Below are positions 50,086 through 61,489 of a stretch of 64,000 nucleotides of DNA, one piece after another. Origin of the DNA: Poecilobothrus nobilitatus. Lineage: Eukaryota > Arthropoda > Insecta > Diptera > Dolichopodidae. Numbering within the stretch: position 1 is the stretch's first letter; the number at the start of each line of letters is the position of its first letter. The position numbers were made by a program, and so were the translations under genes. Below the pieces are notes generated by a model. The model was not told where the DNA came from and searched no databases. It was given only the letters and a program-made list of their open reading frames with translations. Location: assembly GCA_947095535.1 (NCBI GenBank), contig OX352774.1:245917825-245981824 (forward strand). The letters run 5' to 3'.

Positions 50086-50734
50086 TCTTTTTTATAGATT
50101 TAATTAAATATTTTGTAAGTTCTGAAAAAAAATAAAAATTTCTTGTTATTGCTAAAAGTTAAGTAAAGAATTCTTCTCTCAAACACCTTTATAGATTTTA
50201 TTTTAAAAATTTATTTTAATTAACAACTTAAAAAATAAATTTTGGTTTGAAAAAAAAGGATTTTTTTTTTAATTTAAAATCATAATCTAAAAAAGTATTT
50301 AAAAATACACGAGACAAAAAATTAACATCTGAAATAAGAATAAATTACTTAAGTGATTCTCTCAAAATTTAAATATAATTTGTAAAACATAGATATAAGT
50401 TACCTGCAATTTTTTTTAACCTTGTTTTTCTTTTTCTGTTTTCTTTTTACTGTCTCTCTGTTGTCTGAAAATAACCATAACCTTGTATTATAAAATCTTG
50501 TTAACAATTTGTATGATGTTCGTATTTTCTGCACTGCGCAATGACTACAAATTATAAGGGATTGCAATTTGTTACTATTTTAATCTTTTGTTATTTGTTA
50601 TGTAATTGGATGAGATCTTGAAATAAAGTCAATTTATTAAATAAACCTAACAAAGGCAATTTTGAAACTTTTGGCTTTAAAAATTAAAATTAAAATTTTA
50701 TTTTGCAACAAACAAAAGCACACATTAAATTAAA
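50086..50734. other. AT-rich non-coding DNA, nothing recognised
   Basis: No gene or repeat family copy seen. Confidence 0.5.
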
Positions 50735-50990
50735 ACAAACAAAAGTTCTTGATAACCAATTATTTAAACCTTCGAACTTATATTTTAAAAGAAAGCACTA
50801 AAAATAATAGGGTTTAAAGCCCTAAAATCCATACTCAGGCGATTAACAGTGCACCATCTAGTTTTTCCCTAGATGGTGCACTGTTAATCCCCTTGGGTTA
50901 CAACTTCCCGAAATATTCAAATGTTAGGAATATTTTTATAACAAATATTCTTTTAAAATTTCTGGAAAAGGGTAAGTATCAGTAAACTAC
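50735..50990 (+). repeat. Repeat G, copy 1 (with inserted hairpin)
   Basis: About 200 bp matches 58290-58570 in the same orientation: ATTATTTAAACCTTC, TTTTAAAAGAAA, CACTAAAAATA, GCCCTAAAAT, ACTCAGGCGATTAACA, CCCGAAATATTCAAA and TTTCTGGAAAA(A/G)GGTA(A/G)GTA. This copy differs by carrying the perfect hairpin at 50841-50889. The family is unidentified and I see no coding capacity. Confidence 0.8.
50841..50889. repeat. Perfect 21-bp-stem hairpin, 7-nt loop
   Basis: Bases 50841-50861 are exactly reverse-complementary to 50869-50889, with loop TTTTTCC between. The sister copy at 58.4 kb has only the left part (GATTAACACCATTTAG) followed directly by the downstream flank. The right arm therefore appears to be a newly added inverted copy of the left arm. 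Confidence 0.95.
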
Positions 50991-51542
50991 TAATTGTAGT
51001 AGGACAGTGATGAGAAGCTTTGTTTAATTCAAAATTAAATAAGGCCTTTTATATGAAATAAAATTTGAAAATCCATGATTTAGACTTTATTTCCTATTTT
51101 AAAGTTAAGTTAAGTTAATATAGCTTTCTTGCATTTGACTTTATTTCAAGTATCCGATGGGATGGCAAATAAAAAGTTTTTATAACATTGACATCAGTAT
51201 TAAACTTATTTAAAAAGTGAAAATAATAAATACTTAAATTTTCTTTTGAGTCTTATTTTTTTTTTTTCTGTTTAGCTCGTTTTTTGAAAATCAAATCACA
51301 ATTTATATATTTTAATTTTGTTATTTTTAGTTTCTGTAAAGGATACTGTAAAGTACTTCAATTAATAAATCAGTTTTCAAATTATAATAAAAAAATAATT
51401 ATTAAAAATGCCTATAGAGTTTCTATGTTGCTTCATGTTGTGGTGTAGGTTTTCTTCTTCTATTTCAATTTAATGTTTTGTTTTTTTGTTTGAGAAAGAA
51501 TTTTAAGTTTGTAGTTTATAACTACATTTTTATATAATAATT
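50991..51542. other. AT-rich non-coding DNA, nothing recognised
   Basis: No gene or repeat family copy seen. Confidence 0.5.
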
Positions 51543-52483
51543 TTTTAGACTTCCCAAAGTAATTTCAATCTATTTTTAATCATTTTAATATTTTGTCCAT
51601 CTCTTTAGAAATCTTATCAAACACCGTTCAAGATAGAACAATAATTAATTTATAAAAAAAAAATCATGCAAAAACTTTTATATATAGCTCTTATAAAACT
51701 ACAGCCCCTCTAAATTGGCGAAAACTTTATTTTAAAATTTTTAAATCTCAAGTCTTGGTATTTTTGTTTTTCAATCTAGAAACGTCAAATACGAGAATAG
51801 TGTTTAAGATTTACAAAAATAATTTTCAGTTTGATATTTAAATTAAACATTAATTAGATTTTGCAAAATATTGGTTTCTCCAGAGAAAGGGATCCAGTTT
51901 CTCCATATCTCATTTTTTCTCAGAATCATAAAATTTTTAGAGGAGCGCCAATGAGTATAATATTACCTCAGAAAAACATTTTAAACATTTCACCTTTTAA
52001 CTATTTGGGATCAAAAATTGAAATTTTACTATTTTTAGACATCTATGCACATTTGTTTAAATTAAGAGACAGAAATTAAAGCTGCAATATTATATGGTAA
52101 CGTTTTTTCTTAATTGTTTAGAATTTCTATAATATTGAAGAAAGTGTCTCTTGATTTTTTACCATTTTGATACAAAAATAGTTATCAACTATAAATCAAA
52201 GCATTTAAGTATGTGCCTTTGAAAATGTTCGCCTTTAAAAATATTTGATTCTCAGGGGCCTCGGTGGCCTAGTGGGTAAGAGCGTAGAAAATACGCTGTA
52301 AACACCGAAGGAGTGTGGGTTCGAATACCACACACGTCGTAAGAGTTATTCCCCCTTACGACATTTACAGCCACGCCTGTAAAGGAAAGGTTGTGTAATT
52401 TCCTGTTCACATTTATGTGGCAGAGAAATGCACTAAAAAAAAACAAAAAAAAAAAATATTTGATTCTCTTTCGTCCTGTTTTA
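51543..52483 (-). mobile_element. Family A repeat copy interrupted by a SINE
   Basis: Reverse orientation. It begins TTTTAGACTTCCCAAAG (diverged end). TTTGTCCATCTC and ACACCGTTCAAGATAGA follow, then AAACTACAGCCCCTC at about 51697, then CAAAAATTGAAATTTTACTATTTTTAGACA at about 52012. The last piece, ATGTTCGCCTTTAAAAA, is followed by the SINE insertion and resumes after it as TTCGTCCTGTTTTAA, equivalent to TTCTGCCTTGTTTT in intact copies. Confidence 0.7.
52254..52451 (+). mobile_element. Intact tRNA-derived SINE with target duplication
   Basis: The head GGGGCCTCGGTGGCC contains the A-box (TGGCCTAGTGGGTAAGAGCG). The B-box GGTTCGAATACC follows at 52318-52329, about 55 bp downstream, the normal pol III spacing. 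The tRNA-unrelated body contains CGTCGTAAGAG...CTTACGAC inverted segments and ATTTATGTGGCAGAGAAATG, and ends in an interrupted A-tail. The 17-bp AAAAATATTTGATTCTC occurs at 52237-52253 and 52452-52468, a perfect target-site duplication that marks a fairly recent insertion. The reverse frame at 52252-52446, with CGIRTHTP, is an antisense reading of the B-box region and not a gene. Confidence 0.93.
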
Positions 52484-54053
52484 ATTTATGATGCAATAAA
52501 TAATCATATATTTAAAATAATTTTATATATGTATATATATATAGTTTTTTCAAAATACGTCCCACTTAACTTTGAAATAAAATTTAAATTTTAAATTATT
52601 AAAATACAATAATTTAATTAAATTTTTGCTTTTCTTCATATTTTTGGGAACTCTTTAGTAATTCAATACATTATTTTAGTAACCTTCTTTAAAATAAAAA
52701 AAAAAAACAATCAAAAATATGTAAAACCACATAATATCTATGTAAAAAAAAAAATCCTTCATAATGATAATCGTAATTTTCATTAGTTTAATGTATTTTG
52801 ATTTTGATTTTAATTTTATTTTGGGTAAAAACAAAATAATTCTCTAATTCACTTTCATTTTGAATATTATTTTGGTTGACCACAATACCTTGTTGTCCTA
52901 TTTCCATTTATTTTATAACTTTCCCTTATTAATAATTTTAAAAAATAAAAAAAAATATATAAAATATTGGCAAATAGATATATTTTTTTGATTTTAGTCA
53001 TGAATTTGAAATGAAAACCAGAAAATTATGTAGACCTCATAATTATACTTATATGCAAATAATTTAATTTTATATATCAATATTTTAAATAATAATCTTT
53101 AATTTTTGATACATAAGTCTGCAAGAAAATTCAAACATTTTTTCTTATTTTCAATTGTAAAAGCCATTTTACCGAGAAGTGAAACTTATGATTAGAGAGT
53201 ATTAAATAAAAGTGTATACGTCTGTTTAATTTATTACTTTAACTAATAACATTAGTTCGAAAACTTTGAAAATCAATTGTCTTGAAAAAGACGATGTCAA
53301 TCCGTACTATCCTCGTGCATCTAATAACCATATAAATTGTACATGAACAGCATCTTAAACATCACAAGCACTTTGAAATATCAATAAAATATTTCAGGAA
53401 ATTGTTGAATCATTATCCCTGACTTCAAAATTGTAGATATACTGTAGTACTACAAAGTATAACGTTCAAAAAGTTTATATGCGCAGATATCTACAAAGTT
53501 TTGCATTCAATATTGTTTGTTATACGCAGATAATGTGTATATTAAACTGGGTATTTTACGTATACAAAAATTTGTAGCTGCTTTAGTATACATTTCAAAG
53601 CGTTTTGTATTTTGATCCGTTTTATCTATTTTTGTTGGAGTTATTATGAAATTGGATGTTTACAAAAAAAGAAGAAAAGTAAAATAGTTTTTGACAATTT
53701 TAAGCAGATGTTTTACACTTAAAAAATTTTATATGCAACGTAAATAAATGCATTGTATATTTGTGGTTTATATCTACATTGTAGTAAAAGCAGTAATACT
53801 GTAGTAATACAGCAGATATATGCAATTCTGAAGTCAGCCTATGTCTCGCCTGTATATGATAAATCGGTTTTTTCATCCAATCAAGTACAGGAGAGACTAT
53901 ATATGTATATCGAGAGCGGATATGAACGCAGAAAAGTTTCAATAATATGTACTTCAATATTTCAATAATATAGTGATAATCAAAACATTTGATTCGTTTC
54001 AACCAACTTTGTTATCACATATATTGGAATAGAGATACTCTCAGTTCTTTACA
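52484..54053. other. AT-rich non-coding DNA, no supported gene
   Basis: Contains a perfect TGTAGTACTACA palindrome at about 53444-53455. A loose inverted repeat at about 53838-53905 (GCCTATGTCTCGCCTGTATATG against GTACAGGAGAGACTATATATG) may be another decayed foldback element. The overlapping frames at 53700-54002 (reverse, 100 codons) and 53753-53968 (forward) share this region and neither has a recognisable domain. Confidence 0.45.
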
Positions 54054-54073
54054 ATATATATATATATATATAT
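54054..54073. repeat. (TA)n microsatellite
   Basis: About ten uninterrupted AT/TA units ending in TGTG. Confidence 0.9.
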
Positions 54074-55920
54074 GTGTAAGTTTTTTGCGATTATGTGATA
54101 GTCAAAGAGATTGAATAACCTCTAAATGATATACTGTGAAGATTTTTATCATATACTTAAGCCTCCTATATTTTTAAAGTCTGAGACTGTAGTCAACTTA
54201 GACTATAACAATTAATTTTTTTTCCACATTATTTAAATATATAAGAGTAAGTTCGTAATATCCCATAATTTATCCCATATGATATTTTTTTTAAATTAGT
54301 GTTATGATATTTTAATTTAGTGTTTTAATCAAGTTTAAATTATCAATTAGTAGGGTGTGGTAGACGAACTTTATACTTAAATGCTATTTATTTTTAATTT
54401 TGTCTGTTAAGGGAGATTTTAAAGTTTCTAGAAATACTGATATTGGGAACATACCAGGTAGCATTAAATATATTACGTAATAGCTATTTTAAAAATATTT
54501 GGCACTTGTGAAGTACCTTAGGACAATAGCTATACTTGAATACCGAATAAGTGCATACTGCCTTCAAAATTTGATTGTTTATATCAAAACTTTATTATAC
54601 AGTATATTGAAATTTTTTGACCGTTTGAATCCTTATAATGATAATTGATAAGTATTATATATTAAATATCTAATTCCTTCTTTTTTTTAACATTAACTTC
54701 CCAAGTGATCTTCACATCTAGTGTTATAGCCAGATATAAATATAGTTCTTTGAAATATGCAAAAAAAAATGCAAGTTATGGTTTTATTATTAAATTAAAC
54801 AAAAGAAAAAAAATTTTAATAAAAATATTTATTCTTTTTTTATGCCATAAAAGTGATGAATTTAATTTATTTAAAATTTTTTTTTTTTTTTTCATATTTT
54901 TTTTAACGACATCAAATAAAAATAAATTAAATTAAATTATACCGAATTCTGCAAACAAAAAAAAAAATAAATTTAATTTTGAATATTTACTTTTATAATG
55001 TTACCTATAAAACATTTAAAACAGAATAAAAACTTTGACTATAACAAACGATCCAAAAAAAAAAAAAAAATAAGATTTTTCCTAAATCAACAAAAAAACA
55101 AAATTCATCAATTCATTTATTTATTCATCTATACATCAATTCAACCAAATTCATTTACTCCTTATCCATAACAAAAAAAAAAAAAACAAACCACAAATAG
55201 AAAAAGAAAAAAAAAACAAAACAGAATTTAGGAAATTCAATTTAATGATAAATTTCGTGATTGTCATTCAAATGATAAAAAAAAATATATATACATATAT
55301 ACAAAATTTAAAAATGATTCCATTTTTTTTTTTTTTTTTTTTTTATTTAAAATGTCCACCTATTCAATTTTTTGCATTTGATTCCTTACAATACTTTTTC
55401 TCTTGAATTTTTTATTATCAAATCTACATACAATTTTTGTAAAAATCTATTTTTACAATAGCATATAAGATATCCTTTATAGAATAAACAAAAAAAGAAA
55501 TAAAAATGTAATCCTTTTTTCATATACAATCGCCTGGTTAAAAAAAACTAAATAGTCAAAAATCACATCTCATCGAAAAATTGTCTTTTTATTTACTTTA
55601 GAAGTACCAAATCAAACAAAAAAAAAAAACAATGCATAAAATGAAGAAGAAAAAAATCCTTCAACTTCATCAAACCTCAGCATTAGGAATAACAAAAAAA
55701 AATGTAAGTTTTGTAATTGAAAATTTTTCTATTTCATATACTGTCAGAGCAGCACCTATATCTTTAAAAAAAAACCATGATGACTCTAAATGTTTTTCTC
55801 CAATATTTATGTTGGTCTCTCTATTTCAATTTTTTTCCCATCTATTTTTTTGCCCTTTTTCTGCCTCTACTAAGAACTTCTATAACAATGGTTAGGTTTT
55901 GCATTGGGGTTGGGTCAGAA
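54074..55920. other. AT-rich non-coding DNA, nothing recognised
   Basis: Includes a 22-base T run at about 55323-55344. Frames at 54705-54935 and 55632-55895 have no recognisable domain; the second is more mixed in composition but was not matched. Confidence 0.5.
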
Positions 55921-56430
55921 ATCCCAAAGTCATAATCCCAAAATCAAAATCCCAAACCCAAAATACCAAAAAAAAAAAAATTCCAAATTTCAAAATCCCA
56001 GTGTTATAAAATCCCAATGTTACAAAATCCCAAGTTACAAAATAATGAGATTTATGCATTTAAAAATTAAAAGTTTATTTCAAATTTAAATTTTTCAACT
56101 TTAAAATCTTTCCTAATTCAGAATTTCGCATATACATTTATATATTATAAATATTCTGCCATCTGCCATTATAAATATTCTGCAAAAGACATATAATATT
56201 TTAAAATAGTGGGCCAAACCTCCGCTAAATCCCCGCTAAAGAAATTATTGAAACCCTGATTTTGTAACCAACTCTAAAGTTTCTCCTAATTCAGATAAAT
56301 GAATAAAAAATATTAATAATTCCTTAGGATTTTGTAACATTGGGATTTTGCAATATTGATAATTTGTAACAATAGGATTTTGAAATTTGGTATTTTTTTT
56401 TTTTTTGGGATTTTATTTTTTAAGATTTAG
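55921..56430. mobile_element. ~510-bp foldback element with AATCCCA-rich arms
   Basis: The left arm, 55921-56041, repeats AATCCCA(A/C) every 10-17 bp (for example AAAATCCCAATGTTACAAAA). The right arm, about 56322-56420, is its inverted copy with GGATTTTGTAACATTGGGAT and CAATAGGATTTTGAAATTTGGTATTTTTT, pairing over roughly 90 bp with mismatches. The interior holds a repeat F core (56263-56284) and a duplicated ATTATAAATATTCTGC. The 61-residue frame at 55904-56089 reads through the left arm and is not a gene. Confidence 0.7.
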
Positions 56431-58289
56431 GTGTACTCGCTTTGTATTGTTACAGTGGATCTTAAAAATAAAAATTTGGCAGCTCAACATTTTTTCCATT
56501 TTAATACAGGCTTCTTCTATCTTCAAACTTCCTTTTAAAATTAATATAATAGTATTTTAGATGTATTTCAGTAAGATCAAAATAATTGAGTAGCAAATTC
56601 CTATTCCTTGATACTTAATATTACTACAGTTTAATATTTAGACCTTCGTTATGGTATCATACTTCTTAACATGGTATCATACTTCAATCTATTAATTCAA
56701 TCCTTATAATTGTTTCGAAGTCATAAAATATTGAGACACAACATGACATTTGATGATTCACATATCTACTCTTAGTTCTAAACCTAATTAATAGCCTCAA
56801 AACAATTTTCCTTCATTTTAAAAAAAATAAACTTTGATTTATTCACATCATTAATTTACTAAACCTAAATGACCTTCGTTTAGGATAACATTCTAAGTAA
56901 GTTTTTAATCGAACTTTTTTATTGGTCTGTATTCTTGATTCTTGTGGAAAATTACTGAAATGGAAAACCCTGATAGTAAAAGAAACTCATTTTCTCTTCA
57001 GGTCATAGGTTCTTTAGAAGCAAATAAGTATAAGAGACATTATTATCATTTTATTAACAATCAATCAATAATAATTTAGTTTATCCATACCCAGTCAATC
57101 AAAATATACTTTTGAAGGTAAAACAATATCAGTTATCACAATGAAAGAAAATTTTCCTTTGCCCTCTTTAGAGAAGCTAAATAAATAAAAAAAATATCAG
57201 TAATATTTGAAAACTTAAACTGTAAATTTTTATTCAACGCAAAATTTAAAAGTTATTTTTTTTTTTGTTCTTTTTTTCATAAAATTGACTTGTCAAAGTT
57301 GTCTGTTCCCTAATATTGAGGTGTTTATTTTTTTATGTTTTTTTGTATTATCATTTCGAGTGCATGAGGAATGTGGATGGAAAACTAAAAGAACTTTTTT
57401 TTACTCAATAAATCCAAACTAAAAGAAGTTTAACAAAAAAAAAAAAAAAATTGAATCCTTTTTTCATCAGTATTTTTTACATTACAAAATTATTTTCTTT
57501 TGTCCCCCTTTCTTTCATACTTTCTTAGTTTATTGTAAACTATTCCTTTTCAATTTAAAAAGAAAAAACTCATTATTATGGACTTACTCAATACAAATGA
57601 TGATAATGCACGTTCTTCCAGTATCAAAAAAAAAGAAAAACAAAAAATAAAAAGGGTTAACCTTATTGTTTAGATAACATTGGAGAGCATATTATACGAG
57701 ATCCAGTACAAAAATGAAACGAAAACAAAAAAAAACCATTTCAATTGAACATTAAATCCCCTAAAGTAAAAAAAAAAAAAAAAATAGAATAGCAAATGAA
57801 TTGAAATTGAAAAGATATATTAGAAAAAGTTACTTAGATTTGATTCAATCATCCATTCATGACATTTTTTAGGAGAACCAAAATAACAAATCAAAGTTTA
57901 ATCAAAATGTTTATTGTAATTCATTATAGTTGTTAGGAAATTACATTCAATGTTACTTAAAATTTATAATAAATATGCATAATCAATAAATATATAATTT
58001 AATCATCATATTCATTTTATTTTTATACAAACTCAAATTAATTAACAAAAATAATTTGGGTGATATCGAAACATGAGAATAATTTAATAAAATCATTAAT
58101 TATCTGATACATTCTGCTTTAAAAATTATCATCTCTTTACTAGAACTAAAAGTCCTTAAAATCCTAAATATATTTATAATTATTGTATCATTTAAGTTAA
58201 TGTTAATTAATCTGTTCCTTTTAATTAACAAAATTTTCTTTTGCAGTCTAAATCCCTATTACTGATAACCACACTTAAACTATGCATGC
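56431..58289. other. AT-rich non-coding DNA, with one short tandem repeat
   Basis: ATGGTATCATACTTC occurs at 56651-56665 and 56671-56685 (20-bp period). No gene or repeat family copy otherwise. Confidence 0.5.
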
Positions 58290-58570
58290 GATTCATAAAC
58301 AACAACTTGATCTAAAGCTTTTTAGATGATTCAAAAAGCTATAATTAATTGTATTATTTAAACCTTCACACTTAAATTTTAAAAGAAAATAATCACTAAA
58401 AATAAAAATAATAGGATTTAGAGCCCTAAAATTCACACTCAGGCGATTAACACCATTTAGTTTTCCCCTTCGGTTATAATATCCCGAAATATTCAAAAGC
58501 TGGGATTTTTTCAATAACAACTATCCTTTTAATGTTTCTGGAAAAAGGTAGGTAGCAGTCATAATAATTA
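58290..58570 (+). repeat. Repeat G, copy 2 (no hairpin insert)
   Basis: Sister of 50735-50990. It reads ACTCAGGCGATTAACACCATTTAG straight into TTTTCCCCTTCGG, without the inverted second arm. The 75-residue reverse frame at 58293-58520 covers the repeat and has no recognisable domain. Confidence 0.8.
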
Positions 58571-59284
58571 AATTATGAAACATAATTTTAAACAAAGAAC
58601 TTTCAGTCCCCTATGCCGCCCCCTTATTTAGGTAGATCTTCCGACAGAAGCGCTTTATGATAACTAAATAAAGTATTGTGTTTATTTTAATTGCGAAACC
58701 TATATACAATATCTTATTAAAGAAGCTTATCTCTTCTCAAATTTAATACTAGCATACTTTCAGATAATAAGAAACAAAAAACGAAAAAAAAAACACTATT
58801 TTTTATTTATTTTTTTAATATTTTTTTTGGGCAAATAAAAAAAAAATTTCTCTCATTTATTGATGGTTTTAATGTTTTCCAAAATAATGTACATGTCTTT
58901 CTCATATTAAAAAATATAATCCACAGATACTATAATTTTTTATCACACCTTTCATATAAATAAATAGAACAATATTTTGATGTGCTAAAACTAAGTGTAT
59001 ATTGTACTAATTTAAGTGAAAATTCACTTCTACCATATTTCTTGTTTTATTTGGCAAATCATGTTTTTTTTTATGTTTTTGGTTTAGATGAAAATATTGT
59101 TACAGTCACGATTTATTGCAGACGTGATTTTCAAAATCAATACTTATTTTGATTTTTTTTTTTTGAAAATTTTATTTTAAGAGAAAATTAAAGTTGTATT
59201 GTTTTTTCTATAGGTAGGTACTCAAAATAAATTTAGATCTAAAACTGACTTAATTTTCAATTGATAATAGAACTAATTCTTAAA
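58571..59284. other. AT-rich non-coding DNA, nothing recognised
   Basis: No gene or repeat family copy seen. Confidence 0.5.
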
Positions 59285-60144
59285 AAAACAAGGTAGAATT
59301 TAAACCAACGGTTTTTAAAAGCGCACATTTCCAAAAGACAATACAAACGTTTAGAATTGTGATTTGCATAAAAATTTTAAAATTTCATCTAATAAGAAAA
59401 AACGTCAAAATAGGACTTTTCTGGAATTTTGTGGGGTTGTAAGTCCGGAACCCTATATAACTAAGGAAAACCGTTAACACACGTAAAAATATATTGCTGG
59501 AGCTTTCATTTTTTTGTCTTGCCGAAGAAAATTTATGCAGGTGCTTAAGTTACAAGTGCCTAAGAATAACAAATTTTCAATTTTTGAGACGTAATAACTC
59601 TTAAACAGGAAGTTGTACCGTAAAATTTTCTGAGAAAACTTATACTAATTCTAAAAGTTCTTTCTCGTCTCAAAATTTCAGATTCCTATCTCAAAGCGTG
59701 CAGGAGTTAAGAAAAAAGAAATATCATGCAAAATTTGATTTTTACATAACGGTAAATTTAAATACTAAATTTAAAAACTATATATAATTTTAATATTGAT
59801 TTATAAAGGTAAAAATGCCTGTCGAATGGCGTTTTCAGATTGGAAAAATGTTAAGCGGAACATGAAATATACGTATTTAAAAATAGGACTTTTTCAAAGT
59901 TTGAGGGGCTGTAGTTCCCTGATGAATGGAGCTACATGAAAAAGTTGTTCCACAAAATTAATTTTTTATGACCTTTATAATCTACCCATGGTTAAAAATT
60001 TTTTCTCTATCTTTAACGGTGTAGAAGTTTTGTAAACAGACGGACAGACAGACGGACGGACAGAGTTTCACTTAATAGGCACATTTTTTCAAAATTTTTT
60101 TTGGAAATGTGCTAAAAATGAATTTAATTTTTAATGTAAAACAA
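59285..60144 (+). mobile_element. Family A repeat, best-preserved copy (~860 bp)
   Basis: The left end is AAACAAGGTAGAATTTAAACC plus TTTTTAAAAGCGCACATTTCC. The interior has AAAAACGTCAAAATAGGAC and AAGTCCGGAACCC. CACATAACGGTAAATTTAAAT is at about 59743-59763, and GTTTGAGGGGCTGTAGTTCC follows. The clean GACGGACAGACAGACGGACGG tract is at about 60039-60059. The right end is TTTTGGAAATGTGCTAAAAA. The GCACATTTCC core of the two ends is inverted, so the element has short terminal or subterminal inverted repeats. No reading frame of note; it is non-autonomous. Seven copies in 64 kb suggest a high genomic number. Confidence 0.85.
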
Positions 60145-60461
60145 TTTTTCTTCTTTCATTCAATAATAGGTAGTGCATATCTAATATGATTTTTTTTAGT
60201 AAAAATTATTTATAACCATGGTATATAAATCGTATATGGTTTTACAAGTTTAAGTAAAATAAGGTTCCGCTTTACATCTTCTCAAACTTTTCCTTCCAAT
60301 TAAATACGATTTTTTCTATTATTGCTCCATTTTCCTTTATTTATTGCAGTACTTTTGTTTCTTAATTTTATTATTTTCTGTTTCTGTTTCAGCTTCCCTA
60401 TTCTCCTAACCTCAATACATCTTTTTAAAATTTTAAGTTGATGTGTCATTTATCATAATTC
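60145..60461. other. AT-rich non-coding DNA
   Basis: Nothing recognised. Confidence 0.5.
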
Positions 60462-60720
60462 GTATAATATGGCGCGTTTCAAGATAGCATATTAGGTCCT
60501 ATATTATACTTGCTTAAGTATACTAGTAATTTAACACGATTAGAAAATATAATACTAGCTGCCCAACAAAAACTATCTTATAAACTCTTTCAAATCAAGA
60601 AGACTTCTACATTCCCAAAATGGCAATATTAAAGGCTATGCTAAAAGAACTGTGCCCCTAGAATTAGCGATAAAATCAGACCAACCTCTCATTAGAGTTT
60701 TACAGTTCTATTGGATGAAT
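60462..60720 (+). pseudogene. Decayed Jockey-type reverse transcriptase fragment
   Basis: Forward translation from 60468 reads YGAFQDSILGPILYLLKYTS. This closely follows the GVPQGSVLGPLLYLLYT.D block of Jockey-clade LINE reverse transcriptases. Downstream, AAQQKLSYKLFQIKKTSTFP resembles the A...LQ..L....W....KTK..F region, but the block with the catalytic DD pair is missing between them, so the copy carries an internal deletion. The rest to 60720 is less AT-rich but unmatched. Confidence 0.75.
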
Positions 60721-61455
60721 AACTGTTAATATAAAATTAATGTTTATTTTTTCAGCATACTTTTAATCTTTTAAAACACACCAGCTTCTTCTTAGAAAAA
60801 TCTAACATAATTATATATGAAAACATTTATCTTTACTCCAGAGAAAAAAAAATATTTTTAAAGTTGTTTATATTGCTTATTGCTATTGAGGATTTGTCAG
60901 AGTTTTTTTGTCAAATTAACACAATTATAAAAACAAAAGCAAGAAATTTTTGCATCAGAAAATCAAAAACAAAAACAATAAATGAAAGATTGAAAAGAAT
61001 GAATTAAATTGAATGAATGTATCTTTATCATATTTAACCTTTTAATACTTAACACTTTGGGCATCATTCCATTTATCAATTAATTTGAATGACATGATTT
61101 TCTTATAATCTTTTATTATTTATTTATTTATTTTTTTTCCATTAAAATTTTTATTTATTTGATATTAAATACAAAACAAAAGAAGTACAATAATAATTTA
61201 ACTCAGAATAAATAAATAAGTTTGAAAATCAATAAATTTTATTAAAAATTTTATTATAATCTTATCTTTTAATTCATTTATTCTCAGATCTTTAATTTTA
61301 TTGTTCTTTAAATATTAATTTATTTAAATAGAATCAATCTGAAAATAATTTTGATAACCGAAATACATTTACGAGTAAATGTGCTATCTACTTATTGAAT
61401 ATCTAATTATGTATTAAATTTTCCTTTTTGAGCTTTTGAATAAAGGAATCACGAG
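60721..61455. other. AT-rich non-coding DNA, nothing recognised
   Basis: No gene or repeat family copy seen. Confidence 0.5.
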
Positions 61456-61489
61456 TTCAGAGAAGCTAATGCTTCAGAGAAACTAATGC
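61456..61489. repeat. 17-bp tandem duplication
   Basis: TTCAGAGAAGCTAATGC and TTCAGAGAAACTAATGC are adjacent, with one mismatch. They sit directly at the outer edge of the family B copy. Confidence 0.85.

Noticed and set aside
52252..52446. 64-codon reverse frame containing CGIRTHTP
   Set aside because: It is the antisense of the SINE promoter region, a common source of false gene calls.
53700..54002. 100-codon reverse frame overlapping a 71-codon forward frame
   Set aside because: Both frames share one region with loose inverted repeats; neither has a domain.
58315..58340. AGCTTTTT...AAAAAGCT stem
   Set aside because: Short AT-rich stem expected by chance in this composition.
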